NCBI GenBank assembly: GCA_947179485.1
Contig: OX359245.1
Span: 73,767,067 to 73,831,066, forward strand
Direction: 5' to 3'
Source: Allacma fusca
Lineage: Eukaryota; Arthropoda; Collembola; Symphypleona; Sminthuridae
Length of the DNA stretch: 64,000 bases
The notes beneath the pieces were generated by a model. The model was not told the DNA's origin. It was given only the letters and a program-made list of their open reading frames with translations, and made no database searches. Shown in pieces: positions 20,552 through 33,082 of the stretch; within the stretch, counting starts at the first letter, position 1, and every line of letters starts with the position of its first letter. A program made the translations under genes and the position numbers.

Positions 20552-23105
20552 TAGAGCTCCACACGGGTTTGATTTCCTACTCCAGTTTCAAAAACAAGTA
20601 CAAGTAAGGGTCGAGTACTGAGTCACAACAAAATATGTACTCGTACTTTCGAGTCAAGTAACTCTGTTCGTTCTTGTATACAGTATTGCGGACAAGTTCA
20701 AGTAATACTTAAGTTTTCAAGTCAAGTTCAAGTTCGGGTCAAGTTCAAGTAGGCCAATTTGTTTACTTAAATCTTTCGGGTCAAGTTCAAGTACGTGCTC
20801 GGCTTGACCATGACATTTTAAGACAAGCCAGGGAGATTTACTTGAACCTCAAGTCAAGTTTAGGGTCAAGTAAAGGAAAGAAAAAACTTTAACTATGAAC
20901 TTGAAATTTTATGGTCAAGTTGAGGTAATTTTAGATTGCGCGTGCCTTAAAGGACTGAAGCAATTTCAAAATCACAATCCAATTTCGTGTCGTGTTTAGG
21001 GTATTTTGTTTTCACGTGTCATAAATCAAAATTCAAAATCAAAGTCCGTTTTATGAAGGTCTTGTTCATCAGACGTTGTTCATTGTGAGTTGTTGCAGCA
21101 GCCTCTCCATGGAATTAAAGAATTATCTTGATAATTCGTATTGTTGCTTAGAATTATTAGTTTCAACGTTTGTAAATAAATTCCATTATAAAATGAGCTT
21201 GGATGGCCCTTTGCAAAAACCTTTAATAAATAAGTAAGTACTAGTTTATGAAATATTAATTTAAGAGTACTGGTAATATTGAAATATCTAGGTATATGCA
21301 TATATGAAAATTAAGTAAAACTTGCCACCATGTAAAACTCGTCCGTTATACAGTGAAAGTCTGCTATAAGGGCTTGGCTGTTATAAGGAATGTATGACCC
21401 CAACTTTCATTGACACGATGCTTTAGACGTTTTTATAAGGGAAATTCCTTTATAAATTGTATAGTCAATTATATCGGACTTTTACCTTTTTCAGTATACA
21501 CTCAAAGATGTCCTCCAATGGTTTTAAACAAAAAATAGTAGTAAAATATTGTTTTCTGAATGCGTTTTGATTTTCAGTCTGAGGAAAATAATTTGCCGAT
21601 ACAAGTCCAACAAGTTATTGTGGCCATGTTTTATTTTGTGTGATACTTAACTTGAATTATCCAGTTCAAGTCGCGTTCAAGTCATGGTCAAGTCAAGTTC
21701 AAGTCACGTTTGGATCTTTAACTACTGGATCAAGTTCGGGTCGTACAAAAGTTACATGATTACTTGAACTTAAAAAGTCAAGTAATTACACGAACGCGAG
21801 TTATTAAGTTCAGGTTGTGTCTTGAAAATTACTTGAAGTTTCTTGGTCAAGGCAAGTTCATGATCAAGTTTTGAAGTTACTTGACCCAATCAGAGCACTG
21901 CTTGTATTCAAGTAATTTTAAACCAAGTAGCTTAACAATTACGAATTGTCGAAAAATACTCGAAGCAAGATACGAGTACACAAAGAAGAAGTAATGTCAT
22001 GCCTTGATTCCTGTATCGCTGGTTGTTGTTCTCATTTGAACCGAAAAAAGCCTTGTACAACACATGCGCATATGAAAAAATGTTCTTGAATGAAATTATT
22101 GAAAATACTTAAGCACACAGTGGCATGCCAATAGAACTCCAACTGCTATAGTATTGAGAGCCTAGCTCACAATCAGTTTACAGGGTAAGTTTCCTATGTC
22201 ACGGGATATTTCACAAGTTGACGTATCAGGGTATATTTCGGGAATTTTATTCTAGATTTATTTAAACTAACTCATTTACCTGGGTCAACGTATGAAGTCA
22301 CAATTTACAAAGTAAAGAAATTTCATCTTTCTAAAATTCGTTAAAACATTGTTTTAGTGTTTCAAGTACTAACAACAAGTTTTAACGCTAGTTGATCGAA
22401 AATTGTACATTTTTTTCAAGGATCTATTGATGCAAAATTCCTAAGAGATTGTTTTCAAAATGTGGACATAACACAAGGTTTAGCAAATTTCTCTTCAGGA
22501 AAGTAATATATAATGGTAATAATTGAAAATTTGGCGATTGGTGAAAATTATTCTTGAAACTACGTCACTATCCGCTAGCTTTAACACGAAAGACTAGTAA
22601 TAATAGCAAAAGCTGGTCGTTGTAAGTCTCATCGGGTTACTCGCATTGCAACATCGTGAGATATTTCTGAAGATGAAGTACCCAGCTAACTGTAACACCA
22701 GATTGATACTCAGTTTTACTTGAATCGCTTTTAGTGTGTTTATATAGTATATTTTTTTACTAAATAATTGTTACGATGCCAGTGAAATTGGTAAATTTTG
22801 CCAAATTTATTGAGGGTTATGTAATTAAGCTGAAATTTTAAAAAAGTAATTGAAAACTTCATTGAAGCCCGAATACGGTTCAAGTACAGGTTAGAGTACG
22901 GGTCTGTCCATTTTTTTTAAATCCCTTCAAAAATCATACAGTTTACGAGTACGCGGACATTATGCATGTACTAGTACTCAGAGTACCAGCTTGTGTAACT
23001 GTTCTTGAGTAATCAAGTCAAAATCTGACTGCTTTTACCAAAAAATCCGATTATGGCTCCGGTTTAAGTTCGTTTTAAAAATTACTTGGCCATTGCAGAG
23101 CTCTA
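20552..23105. mobile_element. Non-autonomous hAT element, second copy of the GAGTACAAGTAC family
   Basis: Perfect 8-bp target duplication GCCCAGTA (20544-20551 and 23106-23113). Terminal repeats TAGAGCTCCACACGGG and the inverse of TAGAGCTCTGCAATGG, matching the ends of the 13231 element. It is more decayed than that copy. It is interrupted by a different hAT family at 20681-21900. Confidence 0.9.
20681..21900. mobile_element. Nested non-autonomous hAT element, CAAGTTCAAGT words
   Basis: Flanked by CTTGTATA (20673-20680) and CTTGTATT (21901-21908), 7 of 8 matching. Ends are CAGTATTGCGGACAAGT and the inverse of CAGTGCTCTGATTGGGTC. Both ends are filled with TCAAGTTCAAGT and GGGTCAAGT words. It inserted into the outer element 129 bases from its left end. 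Confidence 0.87.
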
Positions 23106-24021
23106 GCCCAGTAACGACAAAAACTCTCCAAAGTTCGGTCATTCTTTAAAATCATTCATAAAAGTAACCAAATTTGACTATATAAGCATTTATGTATAAA
23201 GATATGTAATATGCAGAGGTATTCACATTGATTAACACGGAATGCTACTACAGTGCACTCTCGCTATAAGAGGCCTCCGTATAAGAGCATGTTCAATATA
23301 AGAGCACTCCCAGGTCCCCCTATAGGATTGTTGTGCTGTAAATGTTCCATATAAGAGCACCGCTTATAAGAGCATTTTCGATGTAAGAGCTGGCATTTTA
23401 CATCCTCATGGTAAACAAGATCCATTATTAGAGCATATGAGCAGACATAAAAACGTTTATGAAACGTTTGCAGGAAAATCTCACGAGCGTGAATGCTCAC
23501 AATGTACTGAAGTTGGTGACGAGATAGCATATCACATATACATAGATATAATAACATCCTGGCTATAATTTGCCAGGATGCATATGAACTAGTGTTGTCC
23601 AGTCTTGAGTGAGAGGTTGGAGATATCCTTGGACCCAGACCGTCTACAGCACATTTTATTCAGTCCAAATTTTTTACTGATTTAAACCATTTTAATCCTA
23701 TCTGAACTACCAAAAAAGTTTTACACAAGTGACTAGTGACAGCTTATTATCAGGAAACAAATCGAAAATACTAGACAAAACAACATCCGGAGCTATTCCT
23801 GAGGAAAATATTGTGCCATTTACCGGAGGCTGGAAGCCGTATGCAGTACAACGGAAACTTTCAATTCATCCGAGCGGGAAACGGACACAGTCAAATAGCT
23901 AAGTCCAATAATTCTATGAGTATACGTAGGCCGGCAACCATAATTCCCTGTCATTTTGGTCATTAGTTAAGTGATACTAGCACCATCGAATTTTGTCAAC
24001 GCAGGTCAAAGGACAACCAAC

Positions 24022-24738
24022 ATGACGGAAAGCCAAAACTCATCCAAATCATCAGACCGAGGTCTAAGAGCAGACAAAAGGAACCACGTAAAGGCAGCGA
24101 AGTTCGACCTGGAGGAGTTTGTTGAAAAAACAAATGAACGCTTGAAGAATCTAGAGGAAGAAAATGCTTTTTTGAAGAAACAGGTTGCAGAAATGAAATG
24201 CAGGACACTAAGCAACAGAAATGACCAAGAGTACGACCGAAAAAATTTGCGAACGAACAACATTATGATCTCCGGACTTGATGAAGTAAAAGATAATTCA
24301 ACCCCCGAAGAAGCGAAGATAATAGTGCAAAGATTCATCAAGACCAAACTGAAAGTAAGTGATAAACTAATGTTCAAGTGCGACGTTATAATTCCTAAAG
24401 GGAAACAAAGCAAGCCATCGAAGAATAGACCAATAATCAAGTGCAGATTCCAGAATGCAAATGACTCGAACAAGATCAGAGCAAAACGGAAGGAAGTAAT
24501 TAACTCTACAGTCTGGATCAATGAAGACCTAACCCCTTACCAATCACAAGTAGTTAAGAAATTACTTGAAAAGAGGAAAGAGTTTACCCATATGCATGAA
24601 GGAAGCAAGGCACATATTTACGCAAACAGATACCTAATCACCAGAACATCAAATGGGAGAGAAAGAATTTTCGAATCTGACGGGACGGATATTACTGAAG
24701 TAAATTCCATCCCCGGACTAAAACCAAAATCAACCTAA
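24022..24738 (+). CDS. LINE ORF1 protein, L1-type RNA-binding chaperone
   Basis: From the ATG at 24022 the frame gives 238 residues. An N-terminal basic, serine-rich region is followed by a coiled coil (about residues 35-65, heptads in VEKTNERLKNLEEENAFLKK), then an RRM-like core beginning NIMISGLDEV, and a basic C-terminal domain. This is the order of L1 ORF1p, which trimerises and coats LINE RNA. The frame could extend upstream to 23971 only through a GTG. The stop TAA at 24736-24738 is in the same frame as ORF2 with nothing between. Confidence 0.82.
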   Translation: MTESQNSSKSSDRGLRADKRNHVKAAKFDLEEFVEKTNERLKNLEEENAFLKKQVAEMKCRTLSNRNDQEYDRKNLRTNNIMISGLDEVKDNSTPEEAKIIVQRFIKTKLKVSDKLMFKCDVIIPKGKQSKPSKNRPIIKCRFQNANDSNKIRAKRKEVINSTVWINEDLTPYQSQVVKKLLEKRKEFTHMHEGSKAHIYANRYLITRTSNGRERIFESDGTDITEVNSIPGLKPKST

Positions 24739-27700
24739 AAACTTGCCTCGCCCTTAACACATGACTTCCGCATATGCTTCTGGAACTGCGACGAAATCAC
24801 AACACTGAGAAACTTAATTCCTAAGGAACTTGAAGAAATTGAATCAAATATAATATGTGTAAATGAAATGTGGCTAGAATGTGAAAACCCCAGGTTGCAA
24901 AAACTTATTAGCGATAACTATACAAGTATAACTTCAAAGGCAAAAAGGTCTAACGTCAGAGGGAGAGCTAGTGGAGGGCAGCTCATTTTAATTCAAAACA
25001 AGATACTTGAAACATCGGAAATAATTCACAATGAGTTCGGCTTTATTGTACTATGTGTCCAATTCAAAGACAAAATAATTCCAAAGTTAACTATTGTTTT
25101 TGTATACATTCCTCCAGGAAATAACTCTGAATACCTAGTGACCAGATTCCATGACATCCTAATTGATTTAACTAACCGATTCTCTTCTTGTAATTTTATT
25201 GTAGCAGGAGACTTTAATGCTAGAGTGGGACAGCTAAATAACGCAACAGAAGTTAACAATCCATATCTTGCAGATTTCAGAATTTCCATGGACCCCAAAG
25301 TAAAAAAAGGAGGGAATCGTTTTACCGAAATCTGTGAAGCAGCTGAATTAATTCTCTTGAATGGGTGGACCAAATCGGACACACCAGCTAATTACACTTT
25401 CGTTGCTCCCCAGGGCAAGAGCGTCATAGACCTAGTTTGGGTAAACCACAAATGCAGCGAAAATGTATTAGACTTTAAAGTTGAGAATGTTGCCCTTACT
25501 TCACATTCCGTAGGAACCTTGCATCTAAACTGGACTACCAAAGAAAAATCAACGGTAACAATGAGAGAACAACTGAAATGGAACCAAGATGAAGCAGAGA
25601 ACTTCTACAATTACTCAAAACAGATTAACCAGCTGGTAGAGAATGACATCAACGAACATTACGATCGCATCAAAAATTGCATACACAATGCAGCTGAAAA
25701 TACAAAAATGAAATTCCTTAGGAACCCCAAAAAACGACACTGGCAAACTAAACCGTGGTTCGACTCTGATTGCAAGACCTCGAAAAACTGTCTCAGAGAA
25801 TTATGGAAAAATGTAAAACATTCTTACGCAGAAAAAGACATTCACAACTACCTTGAATATAAGAAGATTCACCTCAGACTAGTCAAGCAGAAGAAAAAGG
25901 AGGAATGGGAAAACACAAAAAGAAAGTTAAGAGAAAATAAAAACACCTCACAATTCTGGACAACCATTAACAAGTTTCGAAAAGATAAAGCACCACCTAG
26001 TCTCCTTAATGAAGAAGTTTGGGCTAAGTTCTATAAAGAAATCATGCCTCCAAAACTTTTTGGCCCATGGGGAAACTTTAACAACACTGACGATTCCTTG
26101 GATGAAGCTATCACATGGGAAGAATTCAATACGGCTCTCGGCACTCTCAAAAGTAACAAAGCTCCCGGAACTGACCAAATCACCAATGAATTCCTGAGGA
26201 ACTGCCACCCAAACACAACAAACGAAATACTCAAATTATTCAATGATATAATGATTGCAGAACGAACACCCAAAAAATGGTCCGAAATTGAGCTAACAAC
26301 CCTATAAAAACAGGAGACGACTCTCTTCCTATTAACTACAGAGGAATTGCTCTAATCAACACAATGTCGAAATTATTTACAACAGTAATTCAAAACCGAC
26401 TATACAAATGGTGTGAAGAAAAAAACATCCTGCCAGAATCACAGGCAGGATTCAGGAAAAAAAGGGGTTGTCAAGACCAGATTTTTTGTCTCAATGTACT
26501 TATCCAGTCCCGACTCTCTCGAAACGCCAAACTACACGTCGTTTTCGTGGACTTCAAGCGTGCATTTGACTCTATTAGGCAGGAAATTTTGTGGGAAAAA
26601 ATGAACAAGCTAGGTATTAGTGCCAAAATTATAAACATCCTCAGGAGTCTGTACGACAGCGCCAACCTAATAGTCAGATGTGAAGAAGGGCTTACAAGAC
26701 CAATTTCAGTGACCTTGGGGGTACTCCAAGGGGAAATTTTAAGCCCACTACTCTTTTCTATTTATATCAGCGATCTTGAAAAATATATGGAAGAAAACGG
26801 AGCAAGTCCAGTTAACATGGGAGGAAACAACAAAATTAACCAACTTCTCTTTGCAGACGATACATGTATACTGGCAGACACCAAAAATGGACTTCAAAAG
26901 AAAATAGATATATTAAGCAATTACTGTCAAGAAATGAGCCTTGAAATAAACCTGTTGAAAACTAACGAAGTTGTCTTTTCCCCCAGGGGAATTATTCCGA
27001 AAAAGCTTAAATGGTTCCTTAAGGGACAGGAAATACATAAGGTTAAATAATACACATACCTAGGGGTCATCTTTCAATCGTCCGGAACATTTAAGAAACA
27101 CTTCCATCACATAAAATCCAAAGCAAACGTAGCCTCAAATGCTCTAATATCAACATTGAACGAAGCTCCTATAGACTCATGGGATAGTACGGCAAAACTA
27201 CTAAATGCCACCATTTTGCCGATCTACCAGTACGCATCACCAATATGGAGCCTGAACTTACTGGAGGAGGTGGAGATCATACAGCAATACTTCCTTAAGC
27301 GACTCCTATGGCTACCCCAAAATACACCAAGATACTGGATTAGAGCTGAGACGGGAAAAACAAACGCTACGGTACAAATTGTAAAACTGACTGTGTTGCT
27401 ACTAGTGAAAATATTAAGTATGGACGAATTAGATACGTTAGACAGTGTTACGATAGATTGTTTGAATTGTCAAAACAGAAATTAGTAAATACGACATACA
27501 ATTGGGTCCATCAAGCAAAAACGATGTTCTTAAACTTCGGACTTATTTCAATCTGGAAAAGACAGTCCGCAGATATATTCTTAGAAAACCTAGATGATAT
27601 CTTGAAAACAGTTCAGCTCCAATGCGAAGAAAAAGACATCCAAAGAATATTGAAGTCATCATACTCAAGTGATTTTAAATTTTACAAAACAGACACGTAT

Positions 27701-28036
27701 GCCTCGAACTACCTAAGGGCTAATATCCCTCTAAGCGTAAAAAGGCTAGTTGCCCAACTAAGAGTAAACCACCATACTATTTATTATAAGAAATCTAAAA
27801 TTAATTTTGACCATGAGAACTGTAAATTTTGTTCTCTAAATGAAGAAAACAATGTATACCATTTTTTTGTGAAGTGTACTTAACTAATTCCCCTAAGGGA
27901 AAAATTCCTGGCAAATTATATAGCTAATATAAGGATAGAGAATTTGTATGATCTGTTCAAAGTTCAGGATACAGAACATCTGTACAGCTTAGTAAACTTC
28001 ATAAAAGAATGTTTACCATTACGTGTAACTAATTAG
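24739..28036 (+). pseudogene. LINE ORF2, endonuclease and reverse transcriptase, broken
   Basis: The endonuclease domain begins in frame directly after the ORF1 stop (ICFWN at about 24770, NEMWLE at 24862, AGDFNARVG at 25205, VIDLVW at 25423) and runs to a frameshift and TAA at 26305-26307. The reverse transcriptase resumes one base off: FVDFKRAFDS near 26550, GVLQGEILSPLLF near 26718 and the catalytic FADD near 26853. A TAA at 27048 and later frame breaks near 27420-27480 and 27880 interrupt the C-terminal part, which ends with a CKFCSLNEENNVYHF zinc-knuckle-like motif. At least four lesions make it inactive. Confidence 0.88.
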
Positions 28037-29305
28037 GAATTTTTTTAACGTGTTATGGGCGAGACCCGAATGACATGAATAAATTGAATTGAATTGAATT
28101 GAATTGAGTGAGAGGTTGAGACTGACAAGTAAACATTTTTTGGTGCCCCCTCCAGATTTTGGAAATTCCACCAAAACTAGTTTGCTCATACCCTGAGTAT
28201 AACTTTAAGTCATACCTGCCACCTGAAAAATCCTTCGTAGTTTTTTTAAAAAATTTGGCGCGAAGTCAATTTGTCTCGAAATTCAAAACTACAAATTTTA
28301 AATGACATTTAACATGGGAAATTACAAGTTTCACGTACCCCGACCTTCAAAAAGTTGATTTTTTTTTGTGAAACGATATTCCGTACCCCAGTACTCTGAT
28401 ATTTTTCTGCCGACAATAGTATCAGCTAAATGCGTATATTAACGACATTCAGGTTAGGAATTGACCATTGTATGGTTAACAGTAACCAATGCTGCAGTTA
28501 ATTGGCCATTGTAAATTTGTAACCAGACCCGAAAAACCGCCCATTCAATTTTCAGAGGAATTCAGAGGACCAAAAAATGTTTACTTGTGAGTGGCAAATC
28601 GAAAAGACTGAGACTGACTTTAAAAGAAGGCGTTTTTTGAGACTGAGACTGAGTGAAACTGTTACATTTTGTAAAAAGACTGACTGAGACTGATAAAAAG
28701 ACTCATGTATACAACGCGCGTATACAATATTAAGCAATTTTAGATTTTCGCGCCATTATTAAAGCCCAAGGATGGAAATTAGCGCCATTTTGTATCCTTG
28801 GGGACTGAGTGGGAGTTTGACCCAAGACTTTACTTGGGACTGAGACTGAGTTGGACTGATATGCTTAGCATAAAGACTGACTGTAAGTAATACTGACTGT
28901 AAGTAAAAGACTTGTAAGACAGTAAACTGAGACTGATAAACTTCAAGACTGGACAGCACTAATATGAACCTGAATTACGGGATTCTCTGGATACAATTGA
29001 ATATATTGTAGACAAATCCCTTGCAATGAATTTTCGGCAGGCTCACATTACTGACTGTTTCATTCTAAATAAAACATAATTGAATAATTGATAATACCTG
29101 TAAATAACATTTTAGTTTACCTTATCATCTAATGTACTGTGTAATGACGTTGTATTACTTAGCCCACTTCTTAATAATGTAGATCTATGTAGTGCATAAT
29201 CAGTATTTTAATGTATTTAGATATATGTTCTCTATAGGAGCATACCGTTATAAGAGCGCTCTTGGCATGCTTTTATCGGTGCTCTTATAGCGAGAGTGCA
29301 CTGTA

Positions 29306-30020
29306 CTGTCCAAATAGATTTTTCTGTCCCAACAACCCTAGGATCAAAAATGTTTATTGATTCCGTCCAAGGAGTAGGCAAGGCTAAAACTGTAGAGGAT
29401 TGTAAAATCTTACATTACTGAACCATTTGGAAAAAAATATTCAGATTCATAAAAATTTGTCATCCGAAGATTCAAAATTTAGCTCCATTAGAATTACTTG
29501 TTTAAGTTTGAACATATATGGAACATTTTAAAAATGTGGCAATGTTTTTATTATACGGAAATTGCGCGTATATTTGAAGTCCTATATCAAAAGATATTTT
29601 GCAAGGAAATAATATCTCCCTTAATGAGAGATTTGGGCATGATTAATTAATGATTATGTTGTTGTGTCGTTAATTTAATTATCATTGCTTGCATGCAACA
29701 AGGAAACAGATTAAGAACGCATAAATACTTCATTACCAGGTTTTGATTTCCCGTATACATTTAAATGTAATTTATTCTCAGACGCGCAACGATTCATTTC
29801 TTTGGGTCTATTATAATCTGTTTGTGTTTTGAGATTTGATTTGTAAAAGACGTAGCTTATATTGATATCCATACGATCGTTTGGCATCCACAAAATACAA
29901 GTAGATTATCAGATCTATCTCATCATTTACTTCAAGTCTATCTTATTCCCAAAAGGGCAAATCCAAAAATCTCCACTGAAAGTCTCTGAACCTGGCTGGA
30001 ATTCTAAATATCACTTAGCG
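29306..30020. other. No feature seen
   Basis: AT-rich sequence leading to the secreted-protein gene; a promoter must lie here but I see no clear TATA box. Confidence 0.4.
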
Positions 30021-31298
30021 ATGCCGTTTCTGCTCGCCATCCTGTTTGCTGCTGCGACTTCAGAGGTTAAAGTAAGTTTATTTTAGAACAAAATATTTAA
30101 TTTATGAAGGTAGCATTTCATAGCATTATTAACCACAGCAACAGCCGTTATGCACGACAACAATCTTAGTTGTGCAGCATATGGTCTGTAACCACTGTGG
30201 ATAACTCCACAAAAAATAAAATGTGCTCCCTTTAATTCCATATTTTCAAATAGGGCGTCAAAAAGTTTTCATTCACTTGTATCATCTAATTATACGTATC
30301 AATAATAACAGATTTGTCCCAAAGGTGTTACTAATTTTTGATTTTAGAATTTTGGAATTGTCCATATCTTTGCAGGGTTCTAAACAATATTTCTGTAAAA
30401 TAAAATTTTTAAAATGCTAGTCTTGAATAGGCAGATTTTATATCACTTGTTTCACCAGACAGTCCAAAGAATCAAATAATAGATCAGGTCAGAAGCAAGA
30501 CAAACTTGATCTTCGTGAAACATTATTTAAGCAATATTTGAAATAATCCTAGCGTCGCGATTGGGTCTGGCTAGAAGAATTACTATTATTAAAATTTAAA
30601 GTTATTTAATCGGCTTAAAATTTCAGAGTCCATTTTTTGCATGCTCAAATCATCCAGTACACTCAAACTTGTACAGCTTAGCTCAGCAAATTTCGAGTTG
30701 GAAACCACAGGAGATACCTGAAGTTGAAATGCCTAAACGGATGACAGTTCAACTGATGATCGACAAAATCCTTAAATTTAAGAAACAATATGAAGTTGAG
30801 GAAGACGAAGATCATTGCGATTCTCTTTTATGCAAACATTTTCAAGGTTTGTGGTGGAATGAATACGAGGAACCGGCGCAATGGCAATACGTACCCACAA
30901 AATATCGTGTTGTACTCGAAGAATACAATGATCAAGTTGTTCGAGGTGTTTACAACCTGAGTTCCGCATATTGTCTTGTAGCTAGTAAAAAAATACAGGA
31001 GGTTGTAGACATGTGTAAAAACTTGAAAAAGTATTCAGAAGAGATTTATTATACTCTGGATTTCTTTGTAGAAGATATTGTTCTATTTGCAAGGGAGTTA
31101 GACAAGAAACAATGCCTGTACTTGAATTTATTTGAAAGTAGAAGTTGTCCCAGTCTTAATTATAATGATAAGAGACTCAACGAACTTCCCGAACAGGCAG
31201 TGAAAGAATTATTTGATATGATAAATTATTGCGATAAAGTTAGAGATGAACTGAAGACCATGATGGGACCTGGCATAGAATGCGAAATTCTGTACTAA
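30021..31298 (+). CDS. Secreted 8-cysteine protein, copy 1 (240 aa)
   Basis: Exon 1 (30021-30071) encodes a signal peptide, MPFLLAILFAAATSEVK, ending at an AAA|GTAAGT donor. Exon 2 (30627-31298) follows a TTTCAG acceptor in phase 0. The total is 240 residues. The mature protein has charged helices and eight cysteines shared with the paralogue at 43594: FACS, xxCxSLLC, YNLSSxYC, a CxxLN...C pair, a YC/LC near the end, and GPGIEC. Exon structure and intron phase are the same in the two genes. I do not recognise the family; it is probably lineage-specific and secreted. AATAAA at 31391-31396 is the likely poly(A) signal. Confidence 0.82.
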
Positions 31299-32494
31299 TA
31301 TTGAAGCGTCTTCCTAAAGAATTTCGAAACTAACATTTCGTTCTAGATTGGTTCGTTTATTAGATCCACGTATTTGTAATAATTAGTTGAAATAAATTAT
31401 GAATTTGCATATTCATAAATGCATGGAAACATTATTTAACGGCCTATTTCAAGTTTTGGAATTTTCAAATCCTTGGCCCCCAACACTCATATGATGTCTG
31501 AGTTGACGTATTTTTACTTATTTCCCAACTATTTTAGTGAAACTAATCTCACATTTAGCAAAATTACAATCATTGACGCAAGTAACTATAATCAGGTCAA
31601 GGCTTTTGAGTGCTTACCGAGAATTCTAGATTTTTTACAAAAATACTTTGTATTATTTCATATTCAGCGAACAAATTTTAGAACCCTTGATTTTAGCACT
31701 CAATTGAATGAAATTAAATAATTGGAAAACTTAAATTTCAAAAGATTACACAGTAATTCCATTGTGTTTAGTTGAAGATTTGGTTGCAATAAACTACATG
31801 TATTTTTAAAAGCACAAGGATTTAGTGTGCAAATGTGACTATTTTTTATTGACGGCTTTACGCCAAACATTTTCCAAAAATTGAGGCAATTAATTACAAG
31901 GTAATCAATTTTTATTAGCGATAACGGGTGAATTCTCGTTTAAATTTACAATGTAACTAACGCAGAAATAATTAATTTGCACGTGTTATCTGCCATTTGA
32001 TCGAATCTGAAAGTCTTTCCCAAAACTTACATTTTTCGACTTGAACATTGTGAAAACGAAGCTAATACGAATACATTGACTGCGAATACAATGAAACATT
32101 TTAGCTACTACCATGGTACTGCTTACTTTAATTAATATTAATCACACGAAAGTCTAACTTTGACAAATCCGTAGACTAATATTTGGGAGTGTATTTAATC
32201 AAAATTAAGATGTAGCGTGCAAGTCCGTGCTTTCTAGTTTCAGTAACTATTTGATATTAAAGATGTAATATAGTTTCTGCATCTTCAAAATTCTACAATG
32301 CAGACCCAGTCAATCATTGGCTTAGGGTCTAGAGAAATATATTCATACAAGATCATGGAACCAGAAATGACGATAGATTAAGAGTAGCAATACAAACTTT
32401 TAATTTGCGTGGAGATGGTGATTTATTTATTAAAAACATTAAGATTTGTTAATTTTTCCAAAGGCCTTGTGCTGTGATCAAAACATCTACCACA
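31299..32494. other. No gene seen
   Basis: AT-rich 3' flank and intergenic sequence; the open frame 31473-31721 has no protein-like features. Confidence 0.4.
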
Positions 32495-32502
32495 CAATCA
32501 AG

Positions 32503-33074
32503 CAAAGGTGGGCACATATCCTATATTTATGCATAAATATATGCAGTTTTTTATGTATGCTCGAACATTTTCCGAATATTTGTATGCAATATATGTAGGC
32601 TGTAAGTTTCTACTAAAAAAATGTATGATATATATATGTATGCTGTGAATACTGTATGTACGAGTATGTATGTATGTATAAAAGGCAGGGAGTTTTAGGT
32701 ATGTATGCACCGTGTATGTTCAGCGAACTCCATCTGTATTTTCTTGGCATGGTCTGTGTCTATTGGTGTATTCGCATTTGTTATTTCCTGCTGCAATGCA
32801 AACGATTTCTAGACGTTTTGACTGAAACCTACGACACTAGAAATTAATATTTTTAAACTTAACCATCATAAATTGTATTTAGTTTTATAAAGGTTCATAA
32901 CGTTCAACATACACTTTTATAGGCACGTGTACATATATTTATGCATAAATTTATTTGTATGCATATATGTATGATTAAATTTCTGGAAAAAATTATGTAT
33001 GCAAAATATATGCTCTTTGAAAACTATAAAATGTATGTATGATTTAGGACAGGCAATTTTTTTGCCCAGCTTTG
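32503..33074. mobile_element. Non-autonomous hAT element, TATGTATGCATA words
   Basis: Perfect 8-bp target duplication CAATCAAG (32495-32502 and 33075-33082). Terminal inverted repeat CAAAG(G/C)TGGGCA. Both ends are filled with ATATATGTATGCATAAAT words. Length 572 bp, no transposase. Confidence 0.9.
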
Positions 33075-33082
33075 CAATCAAG

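Larger units (their letters stand above)
23620..28103 (+). mobile_element. Non-LTR retrotransposon (APE-type LINE with L1-like ORF1)
   Basis: Flanked by a 15-bp target duplication TTGAGTGAGAGGTTG (23605-23619 and 28104-28118) and ending in a (GAATT)n tail, both hallmarks of target-primed reverse transcription. It holds an intact ORF1, then a broken ORF2 with apurinic endonuclease and reverse transcriptase. Length of 4.48 kb suggests a full-length or nearly full-length copy. Confidence 0.93.
23590..28961. mobile_element. Non-autonomous hAT element, GACTGAGACTG words, carrying a LINE
   Basis: Perfect 8-bp target duplication ATATGAAC (23582-23589 and 28962-28969). Terminal repeat TAGTG(T/C)TGTCCAGTCTTGA. 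The right part repeats AGACTGAGACTGA and AAGACTGACTG. About 4.5 kb of its length is the LINE at 23620-28103. Confidence 0.9.
23251..29303. mobile_element. Pogo/Tigger-like MITE with TATAAGAGCA words, split by later insertions
   Basis: Long terminal inverted repeat CAGTGCACTCTCGCTATAAG at 23251 and its inverse ending at 29303, flanked by TA on both sides. The CAGT...CTCGCTATAA consensus and the TA target are typical of the pogo/Tigger branch of Tc1/mariner. Subterminal words TATAAGAGCA and CTTATAAGAG recur. The native element is only about 670 bp; the remainder is the hAT at 23590-28961. Confidence 0.85.
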
